From contig OY754982.1 in the NCBI GenBank assembly GCA_963576475.1, positions 7,448,458 through 7,512,457 of the forward strand: 64,000 nucleotides of DNA. The letters are read 5' to 3'. Positions 20,984 through 31,425 of the stretch are shown here, piece by piece. The DNA is from Molanna angustata (taxonomy: Eukaryota; Arthropoda; Insecta; Trichoptera; Molannidae). Position numbers and translations under genes: made by a program. The first letter of the stretch is position 1. Every line of letters starts with the position of its first letter. The notes under the pieces are model-generated. The model saw only the letters and a list, made by a program, of their open reading frames with translations, was not told the origin of the DNA and did no database searches.

Positions 20984-21960
20984 TACTCTCCACACTTTGG
21001 ATATACAAGACCTGCGTAAGGCCAATAATGACATATGGCATCGAAACCAGAGCCGACACCACGAGAACAAAGAGTGTCTTGCGAACCACCGAGATGAAAA
21101 CTCTCCGCCCCATCGCAGGTTTAACCATCCGAGACAGAGTACGAAACTCCGAAATTCGGAGGATCTGCGATGCCGAGGATGTCGTGCGATGGGGTAGAAA
21201 CAGAAGACGTTACTGGAGAGATCACGTCGAAAGAGCGGATTCAGTGAGAGTGGTGAAAATAGCGGCAGACGAGATACCGTCAACCAGCAGACCCCCTGGA
21301 CGACCGCCAAAGAGATGGAAGGACAGCTGGACATCCGCGTCCCAGGAATGAATCCGAGAATAAACAGTACCCAGTACTAGAACAAGCAGAAGAAGAAGAA
21401 GAAGAAGAAGACTTTGGAATAGTGGAGAGTCATGATTTCACAATTTTTAAGCGTTTTTTTTACATCAATTTCTTAATGGGTATCATGTAGAGAGTGCACA
21501 AAATGAGTTTCGTTGTGATGTGTTTGTATGTATGGCGTGCGGCGTACACCGTACGGATTATCCTTTTTGTGTCCTCTCTACAGCCCAAACTATAAGTCCG
21601 ATCGACTTCATATTAACATCATATGTGTAAAGTGCATAGACCTAGGGCTGATTAGTTTTTCATAGACAACTTTTAATTTCTTCTCTGTAATTTCATCATT
21701 TACGTTGTTATTTTATTTTTTTTGTCCTCTCTGCAGCGCAAACTATCCGATAGACTTCATATTGATATCATATATGTAAAGACGATAAACTAGTTTTCCA
21801 TAGATATCCGTTAATTTCTTCTCTATGATTTCATCTGTCCAAATTTTCAAAATGCTCTCACGGTCTGGAAAACCGAGGAATTTTAATACTGTTTGAAATT
21901 TTGATACAACAAAAATACAACCATCAAAAATGCATTCAAGGATTGTCAAAATTTACAGAA
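20984..21960 (+). repeat. Dispersed repeat, inverted relative to 39,135-39,645
   Basis: CTCTCCACACTTTGGA, interrupted by a LINE at 21,002-21,410, continues as a 550-bp unit. Inside it two related halves each contain TGTCCTCTCTRCAGC and CTTCATATTRAYATCATAT. The other copy lies on the opposite strand at 39,135-39,645 and is uninterrupted. Confidence 0.75.
21002..21410 (+). mobile_element. 5'-truncated RTE-type LINE with target duplication
   Basis: Translation gives IYKTCVRPIMTYGIE, LRTTEMKTLRPIAG, WGRNRRRYWRDHVER and GRPPKRWKDSW, the typical C-terminus, ending in (GAA)n. ACTTTGGA flanks both ends (20,994-21,001 and 21,411-21,418). The empty site is visible in the inverted relative at about 39,610-39,635. 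Confidence 0.85.
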
Positions 21961-22915
21961 AAATCTATGGTCTGCCATATCAATATGAAATAAATTTCAT
22001 ATTTGTATGAAAAATGTATATAACAGAAGTAAAATAGCTTCTGTGTGGGAAAATTGAGTGGTTAACTTCATATTGATATTGTATGTGTCTCGATAGACAA
22101 GTGTATATTTTTACTCTCCACTTCTATCTTCCTCAGGGGGTAGGCAGTGAAAACCGAACACCGCATTCTTCTATCTTGACACATACATCGCCTCATCAAC
22201 ATTGATACACTGTTTAATAGGTGCTCATTTTGCTAGTAATGCAATTTTACTTTTAATTTCTCAACAGGTATCATGTAGAAAGTGCATACTATGAGTTTTG
22301 TGACAATGTTTTTGTGTGTTTGGTGTATTGTTAAAACTTTTGTCCTCTGGGAATCTTATATTTTGTTTAAGAATCTAATATAATAGTTCTTCATAAAAAT
22401 ACATTTAGATATTGTCAACCTTTCAAGAAGAAAAAATAAACGCTTAGTTTAGTGTTGGCTACAACCCACTCGTTTTTTTAGACACCGCAATAATTGTATC
22501 TGCAATGCCCCACTAGGGAAAACACCTCATCTCGAAACGTATAGATAAAATTTCGCAGTCTCCTACCCCACTATTTTGGGAACGTTTCAGACCTTGTAGC
22601 TGTAGCCCTATTCATCCCCGAATCGGCTGCGCATCAGACGAAACAAGGAAACAGTTTATTTAATAATTATATTTTATTCCAAAGATAGTATGGTCACCAT
22701 ATCAGATACGGATGTCATAAAATGCACTGAGGGAAATCAGCGTATCAATATATCTCACTCTCTCTGCAATAAGGTTAACAAGAAATGATCTGCGTGCTAT
22801 AGGTACCTACCTACCTAAATATTATATGCTTTGCAAAGGGATGACTACATCCAATAGCGGACATACACACAAATATCGATTATCAGTGACTTACAATTAA
22901 AAACGTATCAATATA
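21961..22915. other. No gene; one repeat end
   Basis: AT-rich. The piece at 22,444-22,478 (GTTGGCTACAACCCACTCG) is a single end of the TIR element described at 18,201-19,268. Confidence 0.5.
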
Positions 22916-22928
22916 CATAAAAGGAATT

Positions 22929-24965
22929 CTTCTTCTTCTTCTTCGGTGGCGCTACAGCCCAAATCGAGCCTTGGCCTCCTTCAACAAGCGCCTACAACCT
23001 CTTCTATCCTCAGCCGCCGTTCTCCAGTTAGGGACGACATATCTCTCCGTATGTCGTCCTCCCATCTCAGTCTTGGTTTCCCCATCTTCCGTTTACCTCC
23101 CGGGTGACCAAACATGATTTTTTTGGGTAGTCGCGTGTTTGGCATTCTCTGTACATGGCCAGCCCATCTCAACCTAAGCAGTCTTATATGGGTTGAGATC
23201 TTTGGGGCTTCATAAATTTTGTACAGTTCTTCATTTTTTTATGCGCCATTCATCTCCTTCCTTCACGGGACCACATATTCGGCGTAGGACTCTCCTTTCG
23301 AAAACATCAAATGCTTCAGCGGATTTCACGGTCAGTGTCAGAGCCTCGCATCCGTAAGTCAACACAGTCCTAATGATTGTTTTATATAATGTCAATTTAG
23401 TTTTCCTGTGGACGTTGCGAGACCTGAACACTGGTAATAAGGAGAAATAAGTTTTATTGCCTGCTGATATTCTTTTTTTGATTTCTACTTCATCTTCATT
23501 ATTTTCCGTAAGGAGAGATCCCAGATACGTAAATTGGTCAACTGTTTCAAATGAATGGTCGTCTGCCAGCTTTACGCAACCTCTTCTTCTTTGAGATGGG
23601 TTTCGACTTTGGGTCATATATTTTGTTTTGCTCTCATTTATTTTCAAGCCCACTTCGCATGCAGCAGTTTCCAATGGGGTGAATACTTTGATAGCTGTCA
23701 GGGACCTTCCGATGATATTAAGATCATCTGCGTACCCAACTATCTGACTGCTCTTGAAACAAATATTAGCGCTCGTGTCGACGGACGTTTGACGGACAAC
23801 ATGTTCCAGCACTATATTGAAGAGAGTGGGAGCCAGACTGTCCCCTTGTTTTAACCCTTGAGAGATTGTAAACGCCTCACTAAGTTCCCCTCCCACCTTG
23901 ACCTGGCTTCTTGTGTTGGTCATTGTTACTATAACAAGCCTAACTAGTTTAGAAGTGATCTGGAAATGAAGCAGAAATTCGTACAATTTCCTTCTATCAA
24001 TGCTGTCATAAGCTTGTTTAAAGTCGACAAATAATTGGTGTATATCAATGTCGAACTCCCAACACTTTCCCAGAATTTGACGTACCGTGAATAACTGATC
24101 GGTCGTTGATCTGTTTGCTCTAAAACCTGCCTGATATTCCCCTAGAATATTCTCCGCATATGGCTCTATTCTTTGTTTAAGTATGACTGTAAATATCTTA
24201 TAAGCAGTGCATAAAAGTGAGATACCTCTATAATTCTCGCACTTTAACTTGTCACCTTTTTATAAATAGGGCATATATGTAACGCTCGTCTGCCATTCGT
24301 CTGGGATCATTTCTATGATCCATATTTTTGCAATCAGACTTTGTATTAGGGTTTTTAGGTGTGCGTTCCCCTGTTTAAAGAGCTCGGCCGGTAGGTTATC
24401 TATTCCTGGTGCCTTGTTGTTCTTCAGCTTTTTCAGGGCTGCTGTGATTTCGATAATCGTTGGTGGATTGGTTGATGGCAAGTTATCATCTTACGGTTCG
24501 TGGAGGGTAGTTGTATTCTCTTCTCTCGTATCATGGTTCGGATTGAGGAGTTGATGAAAATATTCGCACCATCTTTATTTTATTTGTTCCTTAGACGAGA
24601 TGATATCTCTCCATTGATATAGGATAGTTCTGGGTTTGAAACCTTTCTTGAAAAAGTTTACACCCTTGTACGCCTCACGAGTATTATTATCAAGGAAGTC
24701 GTTTTCCATCTTCAACAAAACATTGTTTAGGAATTCTCTTTTCTTCTTTTTAATCAGTCTATTTGATTCCCTTCTGGCCTGTTCATATGCTTGTTGCTTG
24801 GCTCTTGTCTTTCTTTCAATGTATTGCTTTCTGAGAATATTTTTGTGCTGGATACTTCTCTAACATTCTTGATCAAACCATGGATTTCTGTTCTGACTTG
24901 GTATGTTTCCTATACTAGACTCTGCTGATCTAATTATAGCATTCTTTATGTTATTCCTTTTATGT
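22929..24965 (-). mobile_element. RTE-type LINE, 2 kb, 5'-truncated, 13-bp target duplication
   Basis: The minus strand encodes a reverse transcriptase: LKKLKNNKAPGIDNLPAEL (24,260-24,481), KGDKLKCENYRGISLL, ADRST-like TTDQL, VDFKQAYDSIDR, GLKQGDSLAPTLFNIVLE and the catalytic YADDLNIIGR. The C-terminal region follows (LTYGCEALTL, GHVQRMPNTRLPKK). It ends in (GAA)n at 22,929. CATAAAAGGAATT flanks it (22,916-22,928 and 24,966-24,978). Frameshifts near 24,255 and 23,231 disable it, and the endonuclease is missing. Confidence 0.9.
23231..23986 (-). pseudogene. Reverse transcriptase, catalytic and C-terminal part
   Basis: This 251-residue frame holds the GLKQGDSLAPTLF block, YADD with both catalytic Asp residues, the primer-grip-like FTYLGSLLT, and the end of the thumb (LTYGCEALTL...FERRVLRRICGP). 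It reads on upstream through 24,250 without a stop (ENYRGISLL, DFKQAYDSIDR). It lies inside the insertion at 22,929-24,965. Confidence 0.85.
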
Positions 24966-24984
24966 CATAAAAGGAATTACTTGC

Positions 24985-25370
24985 ACATATGTATTCATCA
25001 TCATCATTGGCGCTACAGCCCTGTGTGGGCCCTGGCCTCCTCCAGAATCCTTCTCCAGCCGTACCGTCCCTATCCTCCACCGCTCTCCTCCAGTTTGATA
25101 TTCCGATCGCCCTTATGTCGTCTTCTGTGTCGTCCAGCCATCTTATCTTGGGCCTGCCTCTACTTCTTCTGCCCTCTGGATTGGTATTAATAATCTTTTT
25201 GGGGATACGATCATCATTCATTCGACTGACATGTCCCAACAACTGCAGTCTACGTACTTTTATGATTTGTTCAATGTTGGGTTCGTCATATAATGCCTGT
25301 AGTTCGTGATTATATCGAATCCTCGAATGTCCATTATCATTTACTGGACCACAAATTTTTTACAATAAAC
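24985..25370 (-). pseudogene. RTE-type LINE C-terminal fragment
   Basis: An open minus-strand frame reads KICGPVNDNGHSRIRYNHEL, LGHVSRMNDDRIPKKI, GRRSRGRPKIRWLDD and then NWRRAVEDR. It ends in (ATG)n at about 24,993-25,006. Well preserved, but only about 130 residues are left. A related copy is at 40,945-41,300. Confidence 0.8.
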
Positions 25371-25950
25371 AAAAAATCCTCAAATTTGGCGGTATCAGTT
25401 GATAAGGGCCTATAGTGAAACGAAACTTCCGTCCTGTCTGTGTTATGTATTTTCCTGTCAATTCTCCCGTCTGGTCGCCATAATATTATGCCGTGCACTC
25501 TGCGACTATCCAAACTGTCCAGCTCAAATTCTCAAGGTTTTTTAATTATAAACTGAAAACTCCAGATCAAGTTTAAATTATGATTCCCTACTAGCCTATC
25601 TGCAATTTGATGACCTTTCTGATAGAAGGATTATATCTGATCTCATTCATACTACTCTATAAGATAACCAATTACTACTTTAGATTCTCTTACCTCGTTA
25701 GTCAGATATATACGTTACCATATTCCAACAAGGAATTACCACCATACTATAACATTCCTTTGTAAGATGTCCAACACTAGGTAATTATTTGAGTAACTCA
25801 CCAATTTATAGAATTCCACGGATGGGCAATAACTGTGGTTATCTGACTGATGTATTCTTCCATTCTATTAAGCACTACAAGGACACTTTAATTTAATGGA
25901 AGAAAGAATAATGTAATTTAATTATGTTATGTGTTTAAAGGGCAATAGTA
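25371..25950. other. No recognisable gene
   Basis: AT-rich. Just before the microsatellite, GGCAATAGTATATGCCGTAA resembles a retroelement 3' tail. Confidence 0.5.
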
Positions 25951-25956
25951 TATGCC

Positions 25957-26075
25957 GTAAATAAATAAATAAATAAATAAATAAATATAAAAATAAATAA
26001 ATAAATAAAGAAATAAAAATAAATAAATTAATAAATAAATAAATAAATATATAAATAAATAAATAAATAAATTAA

Positions 26076-26170
<95 letters not shown>

Positions 26171-26204
26171 ATATATAAATAAATAAATAAATAAATAAAT
26201 AAAA
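25957..26204. repeat. (AAAT)n microsatellite
   Basis: About 60 AAAT units with rare changes. It abuts a LINE fragment on its right, and the sequence to its left looks like the end of another retroelement. Confidence 0.9.
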
Positions 26205-26205
26205 A

Positions 26206-26695
26206 TATTTTATGAATATGATCCGATTTCATTTTTAGAAAATAATAATATTTCGCTTTATTACGATAAAACAATATTAACTGACCGGTCAATTCAACAT
26301 AACAGACCCGATTTAATAATACATGATAAAATTAAAAAAATAACATATATTTGCGACGTGGCTATTCCAAATTCTAGTAATATTATAAAAACTTTTGATG
26401 AAAAAATTAGAAAATACACCGCTTTAGGTAATGAGATTAAAAGACTTTGGCATTCTCGTAAAATAATAATATTACCGTTCATTATTTCAGCCACTGGCAT
26501 TATTCCAAAATCGTTAATCCGTAATTTAGAAATTATAGATTTATCAAAAAACTTAATAATAAAAATGCAAAAAACGGTAATAATGAATACATGTAGAATC
26601 GTTAAAGATTTTTTAAACGTTAATATTCGGGAATCAGTAGGGTTGTTAGGTAGTATAGAGACCTCCTCAGAGCCTAATCCTTTGATATGTTAAGT
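26206..26695 (+). pseudogene. Non-LTR retrotransposon C-terminal domain
   Basis: The plus frame starts inside the repeat border and reads ILTDRSIQHNRPDLIIHDK, ICDVAIPN, EIKRLWHSR, IIPFIISATG-like and LIIKMQKTVIMNTCRIVKDFL. I recognise this as the domain that ends R2/R4-like non-LTR elements (the D-x-x-x-NRPD and SATG signatures). The reverse transcriptase is missing. A 200-nt 3' UTR follows, ending GCCAGCGCCGTAA and (AAAT)n. Confidence 0.65.
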
Positions 26696-26904
26696 ATCTG
26701 GATGGGTGAACTATTCCCAATTGAAAGCTTGATGATGCGTTTGTTGCATTTTATTTTGCTCTTTTAAATAATTTACAATTTACGCATTGATCTGCTAATT
26801 CTTTTGAGGAAGTGTATAATGGTAATAATAATAATTGAGTGTTATTATTTGTAGTGCTTAATTGTTATTAATATCATTAGTAAATCGGCCAGCGCCGTAA
26901 AAAA

Positions 26905-26985
26905 AAAAATAAATAAATAAATAAATAAATATATAAATAAATAAATAAATAAATAAATAAACAAATAAATAAATACAAAAAAGGA
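26905..26985. repeat. (AAAT)n tail
   Basis: This is the apparent 3' tail of the preceding element, and the next LINE fragment begins directly after it. Confidence 0.8.
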
Positions 26986-27690
26986 AAACATTTGCTACTT
27001 AGATCTCAATCAAGAACATCTTAACAAACTAGATCGTCTACAAAATGTCTGCATACGATTCATGTTTAACCTCCGTAAGTACGATCATATATCGCATCTT
27101 CGCAAACAACTTAAATGAATGGATTCCCATCCAACTGCGCCGAGATCAGCACACCCTCTGCCTCCTGTTTAATGTATTAAACAATCCGAATGCCCCCGCA
27201 TATCTGAAAGAAAGATTTCAACCGTTGGCCTCTCATAGACTCCCACTTCGGTCTAGAAAAGAAAGAACCCTTGCCATCCCACCTCACGTTACAGAATACT
27301 ATTCATCTTCCTTCACTATTCATGCTGCCCGGCTGTGGAACAATTTAGCGTTTGATATTAGAACTGCCACATCACTTCCAATTTTCAAATCTCGTCTTAA
27401 ATGCTCACTCTTCCTCTCAATTCCATAACGAACATATATCCCAATTTCACTTTCCATCCCTTTTGATCGCTCCTCATCCTCTGTGTAATTTCTCACTTTT
27501 GTTTTGCTGTCTTATACTGGTTGTGTTATTGGGTTATTATGTATACATATGCCGAAACTATGTTATGTACTTTTGATCTCAGATGGTTGACTGGAAGATA
27601 TTGCCTTCAGGCAATAAGTCCGCCATTTGTACTTGGTATTTTTATGTATGTACAAAAAAGGGTTGTATAAATATATAAATAAATAATACA
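26985..27690 (+). pseudogene. LINE family A (CR1/jockey-like) C-terminal fragment
   Basis: Translation (with a frameshift near 27,075) gives LNKLDRLQNVCIRFMFNLRK, WIPIQLRRDQHTLCLLFNVL, PLRSRKERTLAIPPH, AARLWNNLAFDIR and FKSRLKCSLF. These are the last 140 residues of a CR1/jockey-like RT. The 3' UTR ends with GACTGGAAGATATTGCCTTC, GGCAATAAGTCCGCCA and an (ATAA)n tail. The minus-strand copy at 59,600-60,600 is its sister. Confidence 0.75.
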
Positions 27691-27826
27691 CTCATGTGAA
27701 TCTACTGTCAATTTAATTTAAAAAAACTCATAATATTTATACCTACTTGTATAATTGATATTTCATAATATATTTACTTATTTCATCTCAGGAAGATACA
27801 GCTATAAGTTTTTTATTTTACATTAC

Positions 27827-27876
27827 ATTACTAGTAATCTTTATCATTACTAGTAATTGCTATCATTACTAGTAAT
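27827..27876. repeat. Three 12-bp palindromes, 19-bp period
   Basis: ATTACTAGTAAT occurs at 27,827, 27,846 and 27,865. Each is a perfect palindrome containing CTAG, and the spacers are TCTTTATC-like. It could be a short tandem repeat or a protein-binding cluster. Confidence 0.8.
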
Positions 27877-28086
27877 TGTCTCAACTTTTAAACAAGCTTG
27901 TATAGAAGTTGAGCCAATAATGCTTTCTTCAATTTAAATTAATGATTATACAATAATTAAGTTTAGTTTGTCGATCGACTAAGTTTAGTTTGTCGATCGA
28001 CAATTCTTGAACTCCATTGTATATATGTTATAAAAATATAAAAATAATTGGTAATAGTTCTATTGTATTTATTAGATTATCGACGC

Positions 28087-28111
28087 GTTTCGTGCTTAGG
28101 CACATCGTCAG
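28087..28111 (-). ncRNA. Hammerhead-type core candidate
   Basis: On the minus strand CTGACGA (fits CUGANGA) is followed by T, a GTGC/GCAC stem with a CTAA loop, and a perfect GAAAC. This is the best of the three hammerhead-like cores here. The second repeat (28,408-28,428) keeps GAAAC and a shorter hairpin but has lost CTGA. I could not confirm stems I and III or a UH cleavage site. Confidence 0.45.
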
Positions 28112-28236
28112 AATAATGCTCTACAAGACTGAGACTTTTCTTGTAGAGGTCGATCACATGAGCTGTACTTGCTGATTTAACTAAGTTTAGTTTGTCGATC
28201 GACAATTCTTGATAGAACTGCATTGTATATATGTTA

Positions 28237-28338
28237 CTTACTTACTTTCCGTGTCCGAATTCATCAAATAAAGAACTTCCAGTAGTTGGCCACATGTACG
28301 GCCGTGTCATTTGCGGCAATTAAGTCCTCCCGCGCGCA
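28237..28338 (-). mobile_element. Short 5'-truncated retroelement insertion, 13-bp target duplication
   Basis: TGTATATATGTTA occurs at 28,224-28,236 and 28,339-28,351. The 102 bp between is absent from the first direct repeat. On the minus strand the insert ends in AAGTAAGTAAG, a retroelement-type tail. The family is not recognised. Confidence 0.75.
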
Positions 28339-28435
28339 TGTATATATGTTATAAAAATATAAAAATACTTGGTAATAGTTCTATTGTATTTATTAGATTA
28401 TCGACGCGTTTCGTGTTAGGCACATCGATTATACA

Positions 28436-28740
28436 ATAATTGATTAGGTGGTACATAGTTAAAAAATTCATAAAATAATACATGACAAAACAAAACTGAA
28501 AATAGATAGATAAAAATAAAAATATACATATATACAGTTAATGAGTATATTTTAGGATGAGGAGGAGGGATCATTAGTGAATAAGGAGGGGATTGTTGAA
28601 TTGGAACATCTTTAGATAACTGTCACTTCCATACATTGAGGTTTTTTTCTTGAGCTAAATGACACGTTGTCTAGGGGGGGGGGGGGCAGGCCATTTGCAA
28701 TGTATCATGCTGATAATATTATTATAATGATTTTCTAGCT
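28436..28740. other. No gene; G homopolymer
   Basis: AT-rich with a run of about 13 guanines near 28,674-28,686. Confidence 0.5.
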
Positions 28741-28744
28741 AAAA

Positions 28745-29430
28745 TCCCAGCCCAGAACGTATAGAATTTAAAACATGTCTCCTTGTCTTTAAAGCACTCA
28801 ATAGCATGGCCCCGGAATATATATCGGAACTTTGTGTTCCATTTTCACCTAACAATAAACAAACAAAGTACGCTAAGATCAATGACCCAATACAAAAAAA
28901 TAAAAAAACTAGTAGAAACCAATCTCACAAATAAGCCAAAATACCTATATCGATCTTTTGGCGTTTCTGGACCAAAGTCATGGAACAATCTTCCAATGGA
29001 TATAAGATGTGCCGAAAATATCAATGAATTCAAGAAGAAATTAAAAACTCATCTTTTCCGCAAGTCGTATCCAGATTGTCCTTCATCCGTTCAATAATAT
29101 TATGTGTACTAAATATTATGCCAGTTTACATTGAATCGACTATTTTTTATAATTAATTTCATCTGGATTATGTAACAAGATTAATTTGTGATTTCTAGGT
29201 ATTTTTTTAAGTTTTATGTTTCACCATTTTCAATATGTTAGCTATAGGACTAATTTTAACTTAATTTTAACTTATTGTATTTTTTTAAGTTTTGTGTTTC
29301 ACCATTTTCAATGTGTTAGCTATAGGACTAATTTTAACTTATTTTTTTTGCAAACTGAAAGCGCCCTTGAGATGACCACGGTTGTCACTAAACGGCGCTT
29401 TATAAATTGTCCTTATTATTATTATTATAA
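28745..29430 (+). pseudogene. CR1/L2-type LINE C-terminus and 3' end
   Basis: The start reads RIEFKTCLLVFKALNSMAPEY and ISELCVPF. After a frameshift it continues YRSFGVSGPKSWNNLPMDIR and FKKKLKTHLF. The 3' UTR ends CGGCGCTTTATAAATTG and (TTA)n, the short-period tail usual for CR1/L2. Confidence 0.75.
29199..29343. repeat. 78-bp tandem duplication in the LINE 3' UTR
   Basis: GTATTTTTTTAAGTTTTATG and about 60 further bases recur at 29,277 with a few changes. Confidence 0.8.
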
Positions 29431-29469
29431 TGATTTTTTTCAAATATACTGTTTTTTTTCATGTTAATT

Positions 29470-30140
29470 CCGTGGACACCCACGTCTTTGAATCATCAAG
29501 TTTAGCGACATTTAAAAAAAACTGGTAACACTGGCTCAAACAGCAGATGAATCTCAATCGATATCAGGATTTTTTTGAGATGAGTCTTATGTAGGTAGGT
29601 ATCAATTTGATATTCAAGTACCTAATAACATTTATATAACCACATATTGAGAGTTATTTATAGATTATGTTGCTCCTGAGATATTTTTAATTACCTACAA
29701 TAAATTGACGGTAATTATTTACAAGTGGCCTACAACGAAAATTTTGTTGATTTTTTGTCCATAGGTAGATAAAAATATACAGATTACGGGAAAAATATTC
29801 ATTTTCCCCGGAAACGCCTAGAAAAATAAAATAAAACATATATTAAATTACGAAAAATGTATGAAGAAAACAATGAAAATACTTGCTTTTTTGACATCTA
29901 TGGGCGAATATTCAAACTAATTTTAAGTACTTATAGAAATAGAAACACGCGGCGAAAAGCTGAAGTTAGTGAAAATTCTATGAAATATCGAAAATTAATA
30001 AAGTTTAAAAAAATACAAGGTTATAAAATATTTAAATACTACTTAAATTTGAATATTTGGCACTGATTGAAAACGAGAATTCCGGTGAGATTAAGTATAT
30101 CGAAATCATTTTAAGTCATCAAAATGATATATTGTATGCT
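29470..30140. other. No recognisable gene
   Basis: AT-rich. The frame at 29,857-30,066 (+) has no recognisable domain. Confidence 0.5.
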
Positions 30141-30141
30141 T

Positions 30142-30210
30142 TGCGCGTGAGCGAGATGCATTATACATTGAGTGACAGTATGTAATACAACTCGCTCACG
30201 CGAGTCGCAA
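30142..30210. repeat. Inverted repeat with CTCGCGTGAGCGAG-type arms
   Basis: TTGCGCGTGAGCGAG on the left pairs with CTCGCTCACGCGAG on the right around a 40-bp centre. It is related to the motif at 18,352-18,390. Confidence 0.65.
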
Positions 30211-30419
30211 TAATAACTATTTCATAAGATTAAATGAAAATACATATGTATTAATAAATTTAATATTTTTAATGTTGCATATACGCAAACATACGCAAGT
30301 AACATGTTTGCATACATGAAACTTTAAAAATATTCGATTTACACAATTACATAAGTAGGTATACAAGCTAAAAATGAATTTATAATTCTGGCGCGGTTCA
30401 AGGGTGACATCTGTGCCAG

Positions 30420-30690
30420 AGTAGTATCACTACATGTACCTATAAGGACTGTTGCTTTCATTGATGTTTACATAAAACAATTTCTCAATAGATGGCGTTA
30501 CAAAAAGGTTTCTTCGTTACTTTATAGATGGCGATGATGTTTTTTAGCTTATTTTCAAACAATCAGTTTCTCATTATTAAAATATATAGAACTTTCAAAA
30601 AATTGCATTGATAAGGGAATTCAATAAGAAGGCATAATTGGTGAAAATTGCGCAAGCGCATAAAGTGATCAGATAAACCAGCCGATGACA
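30420..30690 (-). mobile_element. Fold-back family FB, single-arm copy
   Basis: The reverse complement matches 63,485-63,770 (AACGCCATCTATTGAGAA, TATGCCTTCT.ATTGA.TTCC, CACTT.ATGC.CTTGCGCAA). No second arm is present here. Confidence 0.7.
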
Positions 30691-31112
30691 GAATTTTCCC
30701 TACAATTAGGGATTTTTTACCTCTTTCATATTACATGTATTTTGCATCAGCGGGCATTGTAATAAGTGATAATTACTCTGCACCTCCCCGCAGTCGCACC
30801 TCGTGTCTTCCCCATCCAAAAAGTCCCATCTCTGCTGGTTACTTTTGCACCTAGTCATCCCAACGCTTTAGTCTGTTCAGTGTTTTCCACGTGGGGTAGC
30901 TCAGACTATGCACGATGTTTGTGCTTTCGGATGGCATCATCAATGGATTGTCGCCAATCAGGGCCGGATAAACGTGTTTTTGCGCCCGTAGCAATATATT
31001 TGAATCCACCCCCCCCCCCATTTTTTTTTTTGGAATTTTAAATGTAGAACAATTTAAATTTATTAAAAATCACATCGGATCTAAAATGACTAAGCGGGAT
31101 TTTTTACATACA
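30691..31112. other. No recognisable gene; C/T tract
   Basis: A C run followed by a T run lies at about 31,009-31,032. The frame at 30,766-31,041 (+) is not a known protein. Confidence 0.45.
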
Positions 31113-31240
31113 CACCATCATGCCGGGCCTCTATCCGGGTAAGCAAAGAGAACCGAGCGCCATAAACGCCTGTTTAAAAATATAATATAAAGACAAGTTT
31201 TACGCATACATACCATCACGCTATGTCCACGAGTGTGAAT
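31113..31240 (-). mobile_element. Two LINE 3'-end fragments
   Basis: ACCATCATGCCGGGCC followed by GGGTAAGCAAAGAGAACCGAG is the reverse of the LINE end at 20,865-20,920. A second ATACCATCACGCTATGTCC follows at about 31,210. Confidence 0.5.
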
Positions 31241-31351
31241 CTTGTGTTCAAATTCGTAGATTGATCTTTTTGCACTATGGTGCCAAGATTGCTAATCTAG
31301 AGGGCTCCATGAGCTACTTTTCGTGCTATGCATTTTTTTCTTGTCGCTCAC

Positions 31352-31425
31352 TCAGCGATCTGTGAAGGGGCCGTTTACAGTCCCCATATGCAGAGCGAGT
31401 GGTGGTGGAAGTAGTGAATACCTGT
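31352..31425 (+). repeat. Dispersed block (GGGGCCGTTT..CAGTCCCC)
   Basis: TCTGTGAAGGGGCCGTTT, CAGTCCCCATATGC and GAG.GGTGG also occur at 40,419-40,490 and 51,299-51,358. The family is unknown. GGGGCCG and CAGTCCCC can form a small hairpin. Confidence 0.65.

Larger units (their letters stand above)
27955..28435 (-). mobile_element. Directly repeated Penelope-like terminal sequence
   Basis: A block containing TTTAGTTTGTCGATCGACAA, GGTAATAGTTCTATTGTATT and ATTATCGACGCGTTTCGTG occurs at 27,975-28,110 and again at 28,186-28,428. GAAACGCGTCG next to a hairpin is typical of animal hammerhead-bearing Penelope-like ends. Such elements often lie as partial tandem copies. No coding part is adjacent. 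Confidence 0.45.

Noticed and set aside
20552..21334. 260-residue minus-strand frame
   Set aside because: It is the antisense shadow of two plus-strand LINE fragments and spans their junction.
28408..28428. Second hammerhead at the end of the second direct repeat
   Set aside because: GAAAC and a short hairpin are there, but the CTGANGA box is lost.
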